Under the pieces are notes generated by a model. The model worked only from the letters and a program-made list of their open reading frames with translations, was not told the DNA's origin and did no database searches. A program made the position numbers and the translations under genes. Below are positions 48,101-57,193 of a stretch of DNA of 64,000 nucleotides, piece by piece (within the stretch, counting starts at the first letter, position 1; each line of letters starts with the position of its first letter). Source of the stretch: Nocardia terpenica (GTDB taxonomy: Bacteria > Actinomycetota > Actinomycetes > Mycobacteriales > Mycobacteriaceae); contig NZ_JABMCZ010000003.1 of the NCBI RefSeq assembly GCF_013186535.1, positions 434,001-498,000 of the forward strand, written 5' to 3'.

Positions 48101-49432
48101 ATGGTGGAGCTTGAGTGGACTGCTCACAACGTTGTCGCGCTCCGAGAAGCAATGAGGCTGAGCCGGCCGGAGTTTGCACGCCTGATCGGGGTCACGACAC
48201 GGACTCTCCGAGGGTGGGAGTGCGGGCAGACGACGAGGATGCACGCCTCCAGTCGCCGGTTGCTCTACGACGTACTCGCCGCCGCCGACGCGGACACGGT
48301 GATCCGGTTTCAGACAGTCCTCACCACAAGGGCGGTGGGGCACATCGGTTCGCGCGGGGCGACTCGCGACGTTGGCCTCGATCTGAGACCGGGCGCGGCG
48401 ATGCTCGGCCAATACTCATGGGAAGTCGACGAGAACGTGAAGCGGCGAGATTTTGGCAAGCTGGCAGCAGGCACGGCCATAGCATTATTGGCTGGGAACG
48501 TGGGGCGGATCGGCACGTCCGACGTCCAAAGGTTGCTCAACGGCGTTGACGTGCTCTATCAAGAAGATTGGCGTATCGGTGGGGCGTCGCTCGTCAACTT
48601 CGCCGTTGATCAACTGGCCCGAGCGAAGGCTATGCTTGACACCTGCGCATACGACACCACCATCGGTAACGCCTTTACCTCCGCCGCCGGAGAGCTCGCG
48701 GTTCTGGCCGGATGGCTTGCCTACGACGCCGACCGACATCCGTTGGCACGCCGCTGCTATGCCGATGCGCTGGCGCTCGGAACCGAGGCCGATGACAACA
48801 ATCTTATTGCGCACGCCTGCCTCAACTCAGCAAACCAATCCGTCGCTCTCAGCCGCGATGGAACCGGAAGTCCGTTCCACGCTCTCAAACTCGTCAGCCG
48901 CGCCCGCGATCTCCTCCGGGGACGACCACCAGGCCGGATCCACGCCCTTGTCGCGGTACGCGAGGCGCAAGCATATGGCGTCCTCGGCGACCGGACGGCG
49001 TTCGCTCGCGCAATCGCAACAGCGTGGCGTGAGATGGACCATGCCGTTCGATTCGAGCCCATCGATGAATGCCCACTATGGCTACGCTTCATGAACGATT
49101 CCGAAGTTGGTAGCCACGAAGCTCGTGGCTATGGAGACATCGGAGACCTGACCCGTTCGGTCGAGCTTTACGGCGCTACGGCCGACGAGCTGAGCAGTGC
49201 CCGCAACGCCACGAACCTACGTGCCTGGTCAGCGGCCACGAGAGCTCAGGCGGGCGACATCAGCGGCGCATTGGAGGAGGGGTTGCCGGTCCTGGACGAC
49301 CTGGCAGAGGTCGCTTCCACACGCACGCTGCGAGTCCTCGAGCCGATCCGAATCGCTGTCGACCAACTCGCTGCCGGGAGCGATTTCCGCGACCAATTCG
49401 ACGCACTCACACAGAAAGCCATTACTGCGTGA
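48101..49432 (+). CDS. XRE-HTH regulator with TPR-like C-terminal domain
   Basis: 443 codons from ATG 48101. HTH: LREAMRLSRPEFARLIGVTT then RTLRGWECGQTTRM at the N-terminus. A middle segment NVKRRDFGKLAAGTAIALLA resembles a twin-arginine-like motif often seen in actinobacterial XRE/TPR regulators and is probably not an export signal. The rest is helical repeat. Such regulators sense a peptide or metabolite through the TPR domain. It is divergent from the cargo operon and overlaps the GNAT gene by 4 bp. Confidence 0.78.
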   Translation: MVELEWTAHNVVALREAMRLSRPEFARLIGVTTRTLRGWECGQTTRMHASSRRLLYDVLAAADADTVIRFQTVLTTRAVGHIGSRGATRDVGLDLRPGAAMLGQYSWEVDENVKRRDFGKLAAGTAIALLAGNVGRIGTSDVQRLLNGVDVLYQEDWRIGGASLVNFAVDQLARAKAMLDTCAYDTTIGNAFTSAAGELAVLAGWLAYDADRHPLARRCYADALALGTEADDNNLIAHACLNSANQSVALSRDGTGSPFHALKLVSRARDLLRGRPPGRIHALVAVREAQAYGVLGDRTAFARAIATAWREMDHAVRFEPIDECPLWLRFMNDSEVGSHEARGYGDIGDLTRSVELYGATADELSSARNATNLRAWSAATRAQAGDISGALEEGLPVLDDLAEVASTRTLRVLEPIRIAVDQLAAGSDFRDQFDALTQKAITA

Positions 49433-50010
49433 CCGCGCACCTCTCCGAAAGCCTGGCGTTCGAGCACTACACGGCGCCGCAAGCGCGTGAGTTGCGCGAG
49501 GTCGTCGAGGACATCTACAGGCGGTCGTACGTCGAGGCCATCGCATCCGGCGACCCGTTCGACTCGCCGACCGAATTCATGCATAGATTCGACGCATACA
49601 CCGACCCGGCCCGCGGGAATGGATTCGAACTGGTATTGGCCCGAGTCAACGGCCAACCCGCCGGTCAGGCATGGGGGTGGCCGCTGGCTCCGGATACGCC
49701 CTGGTGGGAAATATCGCAGCTGGAGGAGAACGGCGACCTAGCCGAATTCACAGTCGAAACCGGTTCTCGCACATTCGCGCTTAGCGAGATCATGGTGTGC
49801 CTCGAACACCAGGGCCGAGGCATCGCGCGGGCCTTGCACGATGAATTGTTACAGGGCCGGAGGGAGCAGCGGGCAACGTTGCTTGTCGAATCGAAAAACA
49901 CTCGCGCATATCGTGCATATACACGATGGGGATGGCGACGTGCCGGAACTATGGTCCCGCCCTGGCCCAGCGCGCCGCAGTTCGATGTCTTGATCCGAGG
50001 TCTTCCGTAG
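49429..50010 (+). CDS. GNAT-family acetyltransferase
   Basis: 193 codons from GTG 49429. The acetyl-CoA binding motif is EHQGRGIARALHDELLQGRR (Q/RxxGxG/A), preceded by LSEIMVC, with NTRAYRAYTRWGWRRAG at the end as the substrate-side helix. It lies in an operon with the HTH-TPR regulator. It could acetylate a small molecule, toxin or protein; the substrate is not readable from sequence. Confidence 0.85.
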   Translation: MTAHLSESLAFEHYTAPQARELREVVEDIYRRSYVEAIASGDPFDSPTEFMHRFDAYTDPARGNGFELVLARVNGQPAGQAWGWPLAPDTPWWEISQLEENGDLAEFTVETGSRTFALSEIMVCLEHQGRGIARALHDELLQGRREQRATLLVESKNTRAYRAYTRWGWRRAGTMVPPWPSAPQFDVLIRGLP

Positions 50011-50043
50011 CTGCCTGACATGACTCGCTCGGCGATCTCCTCC

Positions 50044-50961
50044 TCACCGGATACGTTTCCGCAACTCGGCCAACTCCGCCCGCGCGGCGTCAAGGTCTTT
50101 GCGCATCTCGGTGCGGATACGCGCGGCGTCTTCACGTTGAGCAGCCATGTCGGCAGCGCGCTGTTCGTGCACGGTCGTGATCACGTTCATCTGCGCGGTA
50201 TGCAGCTTGTCAGCGCGGTGGTTCGCGTTGTCGCGCTCCGCTTCTGCGCGAGTACGAGCTGCTACAGCTGTATCCAGCTCATCACGCATCCGGGCCTCTT
50301 CGGCAGCAGCATCTTGCCGCAAGCGGTGCAGCGCTTGAACCGACTCCTCGCGAGCGGCGTCGCGCTGGGCGCACGCCTCGGCGATGCGCTGCTCGGCGCT
50401 GGTGGTGAGCTCGGCGATGCGCTGCTCGGCGTCGGCGGCAATTTCGTCGACACGGCGCATTGCGGCGTCGCGTTCGGCGATCGCTTCATCGGCCGCGACA
50501 GTTGCGACTGAACAAAGCTTTACCGCCTGGTCTCGCTCGTTGTTCGCAACTGTTGCTGCACTCTCTGCTGCCGCCTGCGCCAGCTTCGCCTCCGCGACAC
50601 GCATATCGGCGTCGGCGATCTCGCGGGTGATCGCATCGGGATCGGAGATTGACGCGGCTAGCGTCTGTGCGTCCTGCATCAAGGCAGCGACCGCTCCGGC
50701 CATCTCATGCAACTGGGTGAGGAGTGCGGCAAGTTCGGCGGTGCCGTCAGTGACCGGACGACTCGCGGGCCGCGAATCCTGCGCGGCCTTCGCCTTGTCA
50801 TCCTTGGCCCATTTCAGCCGTCGGTTGTATGCGTTACGTGCCGAATGCTTTGGGTCGGCACAGAATCCGCCACGTACGGCTTGCGCCGCGCATCGCCGGT
50901 CGCGGCTGAGCGGGAAGTTGCAGACATTGTCGGGATGTTGTGTGACGAGGCTGAGCGTCAT
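50044..50961 (-). CDS. Zinc-finger coiled-coil protein next to attR
   Basis: 305 codons. The N-terminus NVCNFPLSRDRRCAAQAVRG then GFCADPKHSARNAYNRRLKW is a Cys-rich module like the FCS-type zinc fingers of actinobacterial mobile elements. After a linker, almost all the rest is one long coiled coil (EQRIAELTTSAEQRIAEACA and ARTRAEAERDNANHRADKLH). The layout is reminiscent of KfrA-type plasmid proteins. It lies 104 bp from the attR core, where phages often carry non-essential cargo. Function unknown. Confidence 0.65.
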   Translation of the reverse strand: MTLSLVTQHPDNVCNFPLSRDRRCAAQAVRGGFCADPKHSARNAYNRRLKWAKDDKAKAAQDSRPASRPVTDGTAELAALLTQLHEMAGAVAALMQDAQTLAASISDPDAITREIADADMRVAEAKLAQAAAESAATVANNERDQAVKLCSVATVAADEAIAERDAAMRRVDEIAADAEQRIAELTTSAEQRIAEACAQRDAAREESVQALHRLRQDAAAEEARMRDELDTAVAARTRAEAERDNANHRADKLHTAQMNVITTVHEQRAADMAAQREDAARIRTEMRKDLDAARAELAELRKRIR

Positions 50962-51057
50962 GGTTGCTCCGGTGAGCTGAGTAGTGTGCGCAGTGCCGGA
51001 GTTCGTTTGCAGCTTGATCTGGTGAGGTGCACCCCGGCGAACGTTACCCGGTTATCT

Positions 51058-51222
51058 TCACGTGTCCTCGCTGACCTCCACCACGCCGCGCACGATCCGG
51101 ACCTCGACCCGCCGCCCCGCCCGCGTCGCGGCTATCTCATAGCTGCGGCAGGCGCCGCCGGTATCCACGACAATCTCGACTCGATCACCCTTCATCTCCC
51201 AATTCTCGTCCCCACCAGCCAT
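51058..51222 (-). pseudogene. 5' part of host gene split by prophage integration
   Basis: ATG 51222 begins MAGGDENWEMKGDRVEIVVD then TGGACRSYEIAATRAGRRVE and VRIVRGVVEVSE, where the host frame reaches the attR core (51066-51072). Beyond it the phage adds D-T and a stop at 51058. Across the core, the fragment at 6203-6313 continues V-T-R-T-G-T-A-V in frame. The intact gene is 86 codons. In the lysogen a 54-residue truncated protein could still be made from the host promoter. Confidence 0.87.
51066..51072. other. attR core (prophage right end)
   Basis: CCTCGCT on the plus strand, preceded by phage GTTATCTTCACGTGT and followed by host GACCTCCACCACGCC. Identical to attL at 6307-6313. The reconstructed attB reads host GTGCCGGTGCGTGTCA, then CCTCGCT, then host GACCTCCAC. 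The reconstructed attP reads phage TTATCTTCACGTGT, then CCTCGCT, then phage TACATGTCAATACC. Confidence 0.88.
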
Positions 51223-51292
51223 TTTCGCCGCTAACGAGTAGGTTGCGACGCGGCGGTGCACGTGCATTGTCGATCTCGGGCCGCGGCAGGTC

Positions 51293-51934
51293 TCACCGGG
51301 CGTGATCCGAACCGGAGCGCGCGGCCCGCGCGAACAGTCCCGCCCGGGCCGCGAGAACGGCCGAGTCGGCGGCGGTGACGGCGGTGTCGTCGTCGATGGG
51401 GTCGCCGCTGGCCAGCAGGCGGTAGTACAGCGGTGCGGAGACCGCGGAAAGTACTGCGCGGGGGTCGGTTTCGGGTGGTATTTCGCCGCGGGTGGCGGCG
51501 GCCTCGATGCACGGGGTCCATTCGGCGAGGCGGGTGTCGTAGAAGCGGTGCAGGGCCGCGGCGGCCTCGGGGTCCGAGGTTGCCGCGGCGACAAGGGATG
51601 TGAACAGCGGACCCTGCCGGGGATCGGTCAGCGTCGCGGCGACCAGGCGGGCGTTGGCGCGCAGGTCGCCGCGCAGCGAGCCGGTATCCGCGTGCGGCAG
51701 TGAGGTTTCCGCCATCTCGGTCAGCAGGTCGGCGACGAGTCCGGCCGGGGTGCGCCAGCGGCGGTACACGGTGGTCTTGCCGACCCCGGCCCGCGCCGCC
51801 ACCTCGGCCAGGTCCAGTCGCGCGACGCCGTGCGCGGCCAGCAGGTCGCCCGCGACGCGCAGCACCGATTCGCGCACGCGCGCGGTCCGGCCGCCCGGCC
51901 GCAGCGAGCCCGGTGGGGGTGTGTCCGATGCCAT
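51293..51934 (-). CDS. TetR-family transcriptional regulator
   Basis: 213 codons. HTH: LDLAEVAARAGVGKTTVYRR then WRTPAGLVADLLTEM. The ligand-binding domain is helical and typical in size, with a C-terminal TetR_C-like segment. It is divergent from the aldo/keto reductase; a perfect inverted repeat TAACGG-N10-CCGTTA overlaps its start codon, a likely auto-regulatory operator. It probably controls the reductase in response to an aldehyde-like ligand. Confidence 0.88.
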   Translation of the reverse strand: MASDTPPPGSLRPGGRTARVRESVLRVAGDLLAAHGVARLDLAEVAARAGVGKTTVYRRWRTPAGLVADLLTEMAETSLPHADTGSLRGDLRANARLVAATLTDPRQGPLFTSLVAAATSDPEAAAALHRFYDTRLAEWTPCIEAAATRGEIPPETDPRAVLSAVSAPLYYRLLASGDPIDDDTAVTAADSAVLAARAGLFARAARSGSDHAR

Positions 51935-51956
51935 AACGGTCCTCCAGTTCCGTTAA
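51935..51956. promoter_or_regulatory. TetR operator candidate TAACGG-N10-CCGTTA
   Basis: A 22-bp perfect inverted repeat (51935-51940 and 51951-51956) one base upstream of the TetR start codon and 61 bp before the aldo/keto reductase. Repressor binding here would shut off its own transcription and, by overlap with the divergent promoter, the reductase. The spacing of arms is normal for TetR proteins. Confidence 0.72.
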
Positions 51957-52017
51957 CCGTGCCGTGAGTGTACATTCGGCGTTATTAATGAAACGACAGT
52001 CCCATTAGGAGTAAGTC

Positions 52018-53052
52018 ATGGAGTATCGGCGCGTGGGTTCGTCGGGTCTGCTGGTTCCGGCGCTGAGCTTCGGCGCGGGCACCTTCGGCGGGCGCGGCGA
52101 ACTGTTCTCGGCCTGGGGCGACACCGATGCGCGGCAGGCCCGCAGGCTGGTCGACATCGCCCTGGAGGCCGGGGTCACCCTGTTCGACACCGCGGACGTC
52201 TATTCGGACGGCGCCTCGGAAGAGGTGCTGGGCGAGGCGATCCGGGGCCGCCGCGACCGAGTCCTGCTGTCCACCAAGGCATCCCTGCCCACCGGGCCCG
52301 GGCCGCAACAGGCCGGGTCGGGTCGTGGCCGGTTGATCGGCGCGGTGGAATCGTCGCTGCGCCGCCTGGGCACCGACTACCTCGACCTGTTCCAGCTACA
52401 CGCGTTCGACGCGGGCACCCCGGTGGAGGAGGTGCTGTCGGCCCTGCACGATCTGGTGCGCGCGGGCAAGATCCGCTACGTCGGCGCCTCCAACTTCGCG
52501 GGCTGGCAGCTGATGAAATCGCTGGCGGCGGCGGACCGATACGGCTTCCCCCGCTACGTCGCCCATCAGGTGTACTACTCGCTCGTCGGCCGCGACTACG
52601 AGTGGGAGCTCATGCCGCTGGGCAACGATCAGGGCGTGGGCGCGCTGGTCTGGAGCCCGCTCGGCTGGGGCAGGCTCACCGGCAGAATCCGTCGCGGCCA
52701 ACCGCCTCCGGCCGACAGCCGCCTGCACCGGACCGCCGAGGCCGGGCCGCCCGTCGCCGACGACCTGCTCTACGACGTGGTCGACGTGCTCGACGAGATC
52801 GCCGCCGAGACCGGGCGATCGGTGCCGCAGATCGCCCTCAACTGGCTGCTCGCGCGCCCCACGGTGTCCTCGGTCATCGTCGGCGCCCGCAACGAGGACC
52901 AGCTGCGCCAGAACCTGGGCGCGGTGGGCTGGCGCCTGGATGCCGACCAGATCGCCCGCCTGGACCGGGCCAGCGCCGTCACCCCGCCCTATCCCCACTA
53001 CCCGTACCACCGCCTGCCCGACTTCGCGCGGCTGAATCCGCCGCTGGTATAG
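52018..53052 (+). CDS. Aldo/keto reductase (Kv-beta type)
   Basis: 344 codons with an AGGAGTAA ribosome site. The AKR tetrad is visible: D57 and Y62 in LFDTADVYSDG, K87 in LLSTKAS and H128 in DLFQLHAFD. SVIVGARNEDQLRQNLGAVG near the end is the NADPH-binding loop. It reduces aldehydes or ketones in the cytoplasm, substrate unknown. Divergent from the TetR gene, which probably regulates it. Ends 2 bp from the convergent nitrate reductase stop. Confidence 0.9.
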   Translation: MEYRRVGSSGLLVPALSFGAGTFGGRGELFSAWGDTDARQARRLVDIALEAGVTLFDTADVYSDGASEEVLGEAIRGRRDRVLLSTKASLPTGPGPQQAGSGRGRLIGAVESSLRRLGTDYLDLFQLHAFDAGTPVEEVLSALHDLVRAGKIRYVGASNFAGWQLMKSLAAADRYGFPRYVAHQVYYSLVGRDYEWELMPLGNDQGVGALVWSPLGWGRLTGRIRRGQPPPADSRLHRTAEAGPPVADDLLYDVVDVLDEIAAETGRSVPQIALNWLLARPTVSSVIVGARNEDQLRQNLGAVGWRLDADQIARLDRASAVTPPYPHYPYHRLPDFARLNPPLV

Positions 53053-53053
53053 G

Positions 53054-56000
53054 TCAGTACACGTCGCGGACGTAGCGCTTCTCGGCGACGAGCTGCTTCT
53101 TGAACGCGCGGGCGCCGTCGTCGTCGAGCCTGCCGTGCACCCGGGCGATCCGCAGCAGGGCATCGTCGACGTCGACGGCCATGCGGGTGGCGTCGCCGCA
53201 GACGTAGAGGTGACCGCCGTCCGATAGCCAGGCCCACAGCTCCGCCCCGTGCTCGATCATCTTGTGCTGCACGTAGATCCGCTCCCGCTGATCGCGGGAG
53301 AAGGCCAGGTCCAGCCGGGTGAGGAAGCCGGAGCGGAACATGTCCTCGATCTCGTCGCGGTAGTAGAAGTTGTCGGCGGCGTGCTGATCGCCGAAGAACA
53401 GCCAGTTGCGGCCGCCGCAGCCCAGCGCGCGCCGCTCCTGCAGGAAGCCGCGAAACGGCGCGATGCCGGTGCCTGGCCCCACCATGATCATCGGGGCGTT
53501 CCGGTCCAGCGGCGGTCGGAAATGCGGTGCGCGCTGCAGGAATACCGGCACCGCCGCCGCCCGGCCCCGGTCGGCGAGATAGGTCGAACAGACCCCGCCG
53601 CGCCGGGCGGCCGGGTCGCCGTAGCGCACCACGCCCACCGTCAGCTGCACCTCGCGCGGGCTCACCAGCGGACTGGAGGAGATCGAGTATTGGCGCGGCT
53701 GCAGCTTTTTCAGCGCGCCCAGCCATTCGACGAGATCGGCGCGCACCGGGAAGTCGCGCAGCACGTCGACGGCCTGCCGGTCCCACAGGTACTGGTCCAG
53801 CTCGTTGTTGTTGTCGTGGCGCAGCAGCTTGGCCAGCTGCGGGCTGGGGTTGTGCGCCGCGATGAAATTCAGCAGATCGTGGCTGACCCTGGTGATGTCG
53901 TAGTGGGTGCGCAGGGCCTGCTCGAAGGTCGGCTCGCGATCGTCGATTTCGATCAGGCGCTGTCCGTCCAGTCCGGTGACGGCGAGCCATTCCGCCACCA
54001 GCTCTTCGGAATTGGTGGGCCAGACGCCCAGCGAGTCGCCGACCTCGTAGCTGGCATCGCTGTCGGACAGGTCGAAACCGAACTGCCGCACCTCCTTCGC
54101 CGCGCCCGGCCGGGTCAGCAGTTCGTTGCGGATCAGCGGCGCGGCCAGCGGTGCGCTCCGGGTGAACTGCGCGGCCTGCTGCCGGGTGCGCTCGCGCACC
54201 GACGGGCGCGACAGCGTCATGGTCCGGCCCGCGGCCTGCGGGCGCGGGGGCGGCGAAAACGATTGCGGGACGGTGCTATCGGATTCGGAGCCGAGCGCCG
54301 CCAGCACCTCCTCGACCCAGTGCGACGACAGCGGATCGTGATCGGGTTCGCTGTCCACCCGCGGCAGCAGCCGAGTCGCGCCGTGCCCGGCGAGCGCGGT
54401 GTCGACCTTGCGGCCGTACCCGCAGAAGTCGTCGTAGGAGGAGTCGCCGAGGGCGAAGACCGCGTAGCGCAGTTCGGCCAGCCGAATCGCGCTCTCGTGC
54501 AGCCGATCCCAGAAATCCGCGCCGTTGTCCGGCGGGCCGCCGTCGCCGAACGTGCTGGTGATGACCAGGGCGTCGCCGATGAGATCGGTCAGCTCACAGG
54601 AATTCATCTCCAGCAGCCGCGGCGTGTACCCCGCCTCGGCCAGCCGGGTGGTCACCGTGGTGGCCAGCTCCTCGGCGGTCCCGGTCTGCGACGCCCACAG
54701 CACCGTGATCGCGCGGGCGCCGGAATCGGCAGGGGCCGTGGGTGTTTCGGCGGCGCGGGAGTACATGCCCGCCAGCAGCCCGTTCACCCAGGACCGGGCC
54801 CGGTCCGACAGCGGGGCCGACTCCGGCAGCACCGGCTGGCCCTGCACCGGAATCGCCTGCAACGCCGCGAGATATCCGGCGAGGTAGACCCGCTCGCTCT
54901 CGCCGAGCGTCGGTGTCGTCGCTGTATCGAGGCCGAGGACGGTGGCCAACGGATGCGCGGGTGCGCGGGTGGGCAGGGCGATGCCCGGCGCGGTCTCCGG
55001 TTCCGGGACCGCCGCCACCCGGCGCAGCGCCACCGCGCACACCTTGAATTCCGGCTGCAGCGAATCCGCGTCGACGGCGTCGTTGGTCACGGCGTTCACG
55101 GTCAGGTACTCGCCCTGCTCGTCGTTCCAGTGGAACGGCGCGAACGTGTTGCCGACCAGGACCCGATCGCTGACCAGCACCGGCAGCACCGCCCGCCCGC
55201 GGCGCGAGGCGATCTCGATCTGATCGCCGTCGCGCACCGCCAACCGCTCGGCATCGCCCGGATGGATCTCCAGGAACGGTTTCCCGTCCAGCCGAGTGAG
55301 CTTGTCGATCCGGCCCGTCTTGGTCATGGTGTGCCACTGATGCTGCAGGCGGCCGGTATTGAGCACGAACGGGTAATCGTCGTCCGGCATCTCGTCCGGC
55401 GCCAGGTGCGGGCGCGGCCAGAACACCGCGCGTCGACTGGGAGTGGCGAATGCCAGTGCGGGCCGATGGCCGTCCGCGTCGACGAACGGGTGTTGGCTCA
55501 CGCCGTCGTTGCGATAGCGAATCGGGTTGCGCCGCCGGTCCGAATCGGGGCACGGCCACTGCATCGGTCCCGCGCGCAACGCGTCGTAGTCGATGCCGCG
55601 CAGGTCGTAACCCGTGGCCGGATTGGCGAAACCGCGGATCTCGTCGAAAACCTCGGCGCTGGAGGCGAAGTCGAAGCCGTCGAAGCCCATGGCGGTGGCG
55701 ACGTCGGCGATCAGCCGCCAGTCCGGCCGGGCCTCGCCGACCGGGTCCACCGCGCGCCCCAGCAGCGAGACCGTGCGCTCCGAATTCACCATCACCCCTT
55801 CCGATTCCGTCCACAGCGTGGCGGGCAGCAGCACGTCGGCGTAGGCGGTGGTGGCGGTCTCGGTGTAGACGTCCTGCACGATCACCAGCTCGGCCGCCTC
55901 CAGCCCGGCGATGACCGTCTTGCGATTCGCCACGGTGGCAACGGGATTGCTGCAGATGATCCAGCACGCCTTGATCCGGCCCTCGGCCAGGCCGCGGAAC

Positions 56001-57193
56001 ATCTCGATGGTGCCCGGCCCGGCCTCGGCGCGGATGGTGCCGGGCTCGAGGCCCCAGGCGGTCTCGACGAAGGCGCGGTCGGCGGGGGAGAGCGTGCTGC
56101 GCTGCCCGGGCAGGCCCGGCCCCATGTAGCCCATCTCCCTGCCGCCCATGGCATTCGGCTGCCCGGTCAGCGAGAACGGCCCGCTGCCGGTGCGGCAGAT
56201 CGCGCCCGTCGCCAGATGAAGATTGCAGAGCGCGTTGGTGTTCCAGGTGCCGTGCGTGGACTGGTTGAGACCCATCGTCCACAGCGACATCCACTCGCCC
56301 GCCTCGCCGATCCAGCGTGCCGCGGTGCGGATGTCGGCCTCGGCGAGGCCGGTGAGCTCGGCGACCCGGGCCGGGGGATAGTCGGCCAAAAACTCCGGCA
56401 TGGCCGCCCAGCCCTCGGTGTGCTCGGCGATGAAATCCTTGTCGATGTCCCCGTTTTCGAGCAGCAGGTGCAGCAGCCCGTTCAGCAGCGCCAGATCGGT
56501 GCCGGGCGCGATCTGTAGGAAAAGGTCGGCGTGCGTGGCGGTTTCGGTGCGCCGCGGGTCCACCACGATCAGTCGCGCGCCCGCCTTGCGGCGATCGGCC
56601 ATGCGCAGGAACAGGATCGGATGACAGTCGGCCATATTCGCGCCGATCACGAAGAACAGGTCGGCGTGGTCGATGTCGTCGTAGGAGCCGGGCGGGCCGT
56701 CCGCGCCCAGCGACTGCTTGTATCCGGTGCCCGCGCTGGCCATGCACAGCCGGGAGTTGGCCTCGATGTGGATGGTGCGCAGATAGCCCTTGGCCAGCTT
56801 GGTCGCCAGATACTGCGACTCCAGCGACATCTGCCCCGAAACGTAGAGGGCGACGGCGTCGGGTCCGTGCTCCTCGACGATCGCGCGCAACCGCTCGGCG
56901 GCGGCGCGGACGGCGTCGTCGACCGGGACCGGGGTGGGGGCCTGGCCGCGGGCGGGGCGCAGGTGGGCGGTGGTCATCCGGCCGGGTGCGCGCATCAGCT
57001 CGGCGTGGGTGGCGCCCTTGGTGCACAGGCGTCCGGCATTGACCGGGTGCAGCTTGTCGCCGCGCACCTTCGCGATGACCGGTGCGCCGTGCTCGCCGAT
57101 GCCGGTCTCGACCGTGATCCCGCAGCCGACACCGCAGTACGAGCACGTCGTGGCGGTGGTCGTGGAACCGCGACCCGAAACTGTTTCCGGCAT
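53054..57193 (-). CDS. Assimilatory nitrate reductase fused to sulfite reductase-type flavoprotein
   Basis: 1379 codons, three modules. Residues 1-760: molybdopterin nitrate reductase with an N-terminal [4Fe-4S] cluster (C17, C20, C24, C57 in TCSYCGVGCG and NAGRLCTKG) and a bis-MGD domain. About 825-965: flavodoxin-like FMN domain (ITVLWASQTGTAEELATTVT). About 1010-1379: FAD/NADPH reductase (RQYSISSSPLVSPREVQLTV, MIMVGPGTGIAPFRGFLQER). Electrons would pass NADPH-FAD-FMN-FeS-Mo to reduce nitrate to nitrite in the cytoplasm. Such fusions occur in actinobacteria. No partner gene is needed for electron delivery. Intact. Confidence 0.92.
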   Translation of the reverse strand: MPETVSGRGSTTTATTCSYCGVGCGITVETGIGEHGAPVIAKVRGDKLHPVNAGRLCTKGATHAELMRAPGRMTTAHLRPARGQAPTPVPVDDAVRAAAERLRAIVEEHGPDAVALYVSGQMSLESQYLATKLAKGYLRTIHIEANSRLCMASAGTGYKQSLGADGPPGSYDDIDHADLFFVIGANMADCHPILFLRMADRRKAGARLIVVDPRRTETATHADLFLQIAPGTDLALLNGLLHLLLENGDIDKDFIAEHTEGWAAMPEFLADYPPARVAELTGLAEADIRTAARWIGEAGEWMSLWTMGLNQSTHGTWNTNALCNLHLATGAICRTGSGPFSLTGQPNAMGGREMGYMGPGLPGQRSTLSPADRAFVETAWGLEPGTIRAEAGPGTIEMFRGLAEGRIKACWIICSNPVATVANRKTVIAGLEAAELVIVQDVYTETATTAYADVLLPATLWTESEGVMVNSERTVSLLGRAVDPVGEARPDWRLIADVATAMGFDGFDFASSAEVFDEIRGFANPATGYDLRGIDYDALRAGPMQWPCPDSDRRRNPIRYRNDGVSQHPFVDADGHRPALAFATPSRRAVFWPRPHLAPDEMPDDDYPFVLNTGRLQHQWHTMTKTGRIDKLTRLDGKPFLEIHPGDAERLAVRDGDQIEIASRRGRAVLPVLVSDRVLVGNTFAPFHWNDEQGEYLTVNAVTNDAVDADSLQPEFKVCAVALRRVAAVPEPETAPGIALPTRAPAHPLATVLGLDTATTPTLGESERVYLAGYLAALQAIPVQGQPVLPESAPLSDRARSWVNGLLAGMYSRAAETPTAPADSGARAITVLWASQTGTAEELATTVTTRLAEAGYTPRLLEMNSCELTDLIGDALVITSTFGDGGPPDNGADFWDRLHESAIRLAELRYAVFALGDSSYDDFCGYGRKVDTALAGHGATRLLPRVDSEPDHDPLSSHWVEEVLAALGSESDSTVPQSFSPPPRPQAAGRTMTLSRPSVRERTRQQAAQFTRSAPLAAPLIRNELLTRPGAAKEVRQFGFDLSDSDASYEVGDSLGVWPTNSEELVAEWLAVTGLDGQRLIEIDDREPTFEQALRTHYDITRVSHDLLNFIAAHNPSPQLAKLLRHDNNNELDQYLWDRQAVDVLRDFPVRADLVEWLGALKKLQPRQYSISSSPLVSPREVQLTVGVVRYGDPAARRGGVCSTYLADRGRAAAVPVFLQRAPHFRPPLDRNAPMIMVGPGTGIAPFRGFLQERRALGCGGRNWLFFGDQHAADNFYYRDEIEDMFRSGFLTRLDLAFSRDQRERIYVQHKMIEHGAELWAWLSDGGHLYVCGDATRMAVDVDDALLRIARVHGRLDDDGARAFKKQLVAEKRYVRDVY

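Larger units (their letters stand above)
6307..51072. mobile_element. Prophage of about 44.8 kb, siphovirus type, serine-integrase family
   Basis: Bounded by attL (core 6307-6313) and attR (core 51066-51072). The distance between cores is 44,759 bp. Contents are an integrase, a repressor/immunity region, an early replication-recombination operon, a tRNA, terminase, head and tail modules, lysis genes and a cargo region at the right end. All essential virion modules are present and open. The only clearly damaged gene is the second methyltransferase. The order matches temperate actinobacteriophages with a long non-contractile tail (tape measure, G/G-T frameshift). It could plausibly be inducible, but this is inference. 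Confidence 0.93.

Noticed and set aside
48410..48500. Twin-arginine export signal in the HTH-TPR regulator
   Set aside because: The RRDFGKLAAGTAIALLA segment is internal, after an HTH domain. It is a recurring feature of actinobacterial HTH-TPR regulators and is not at an N-terminus.
53249..56518. Very long open frame on the plus strand opposite the nitrate reductase
   Set aside because: It mirrors the codon structure of the true gene in GC-rich DNA. The product is Arg/Gly/Ala-rich, has no domain and no ribosome site, while the reverse strand shows a full set of reductase motifs.
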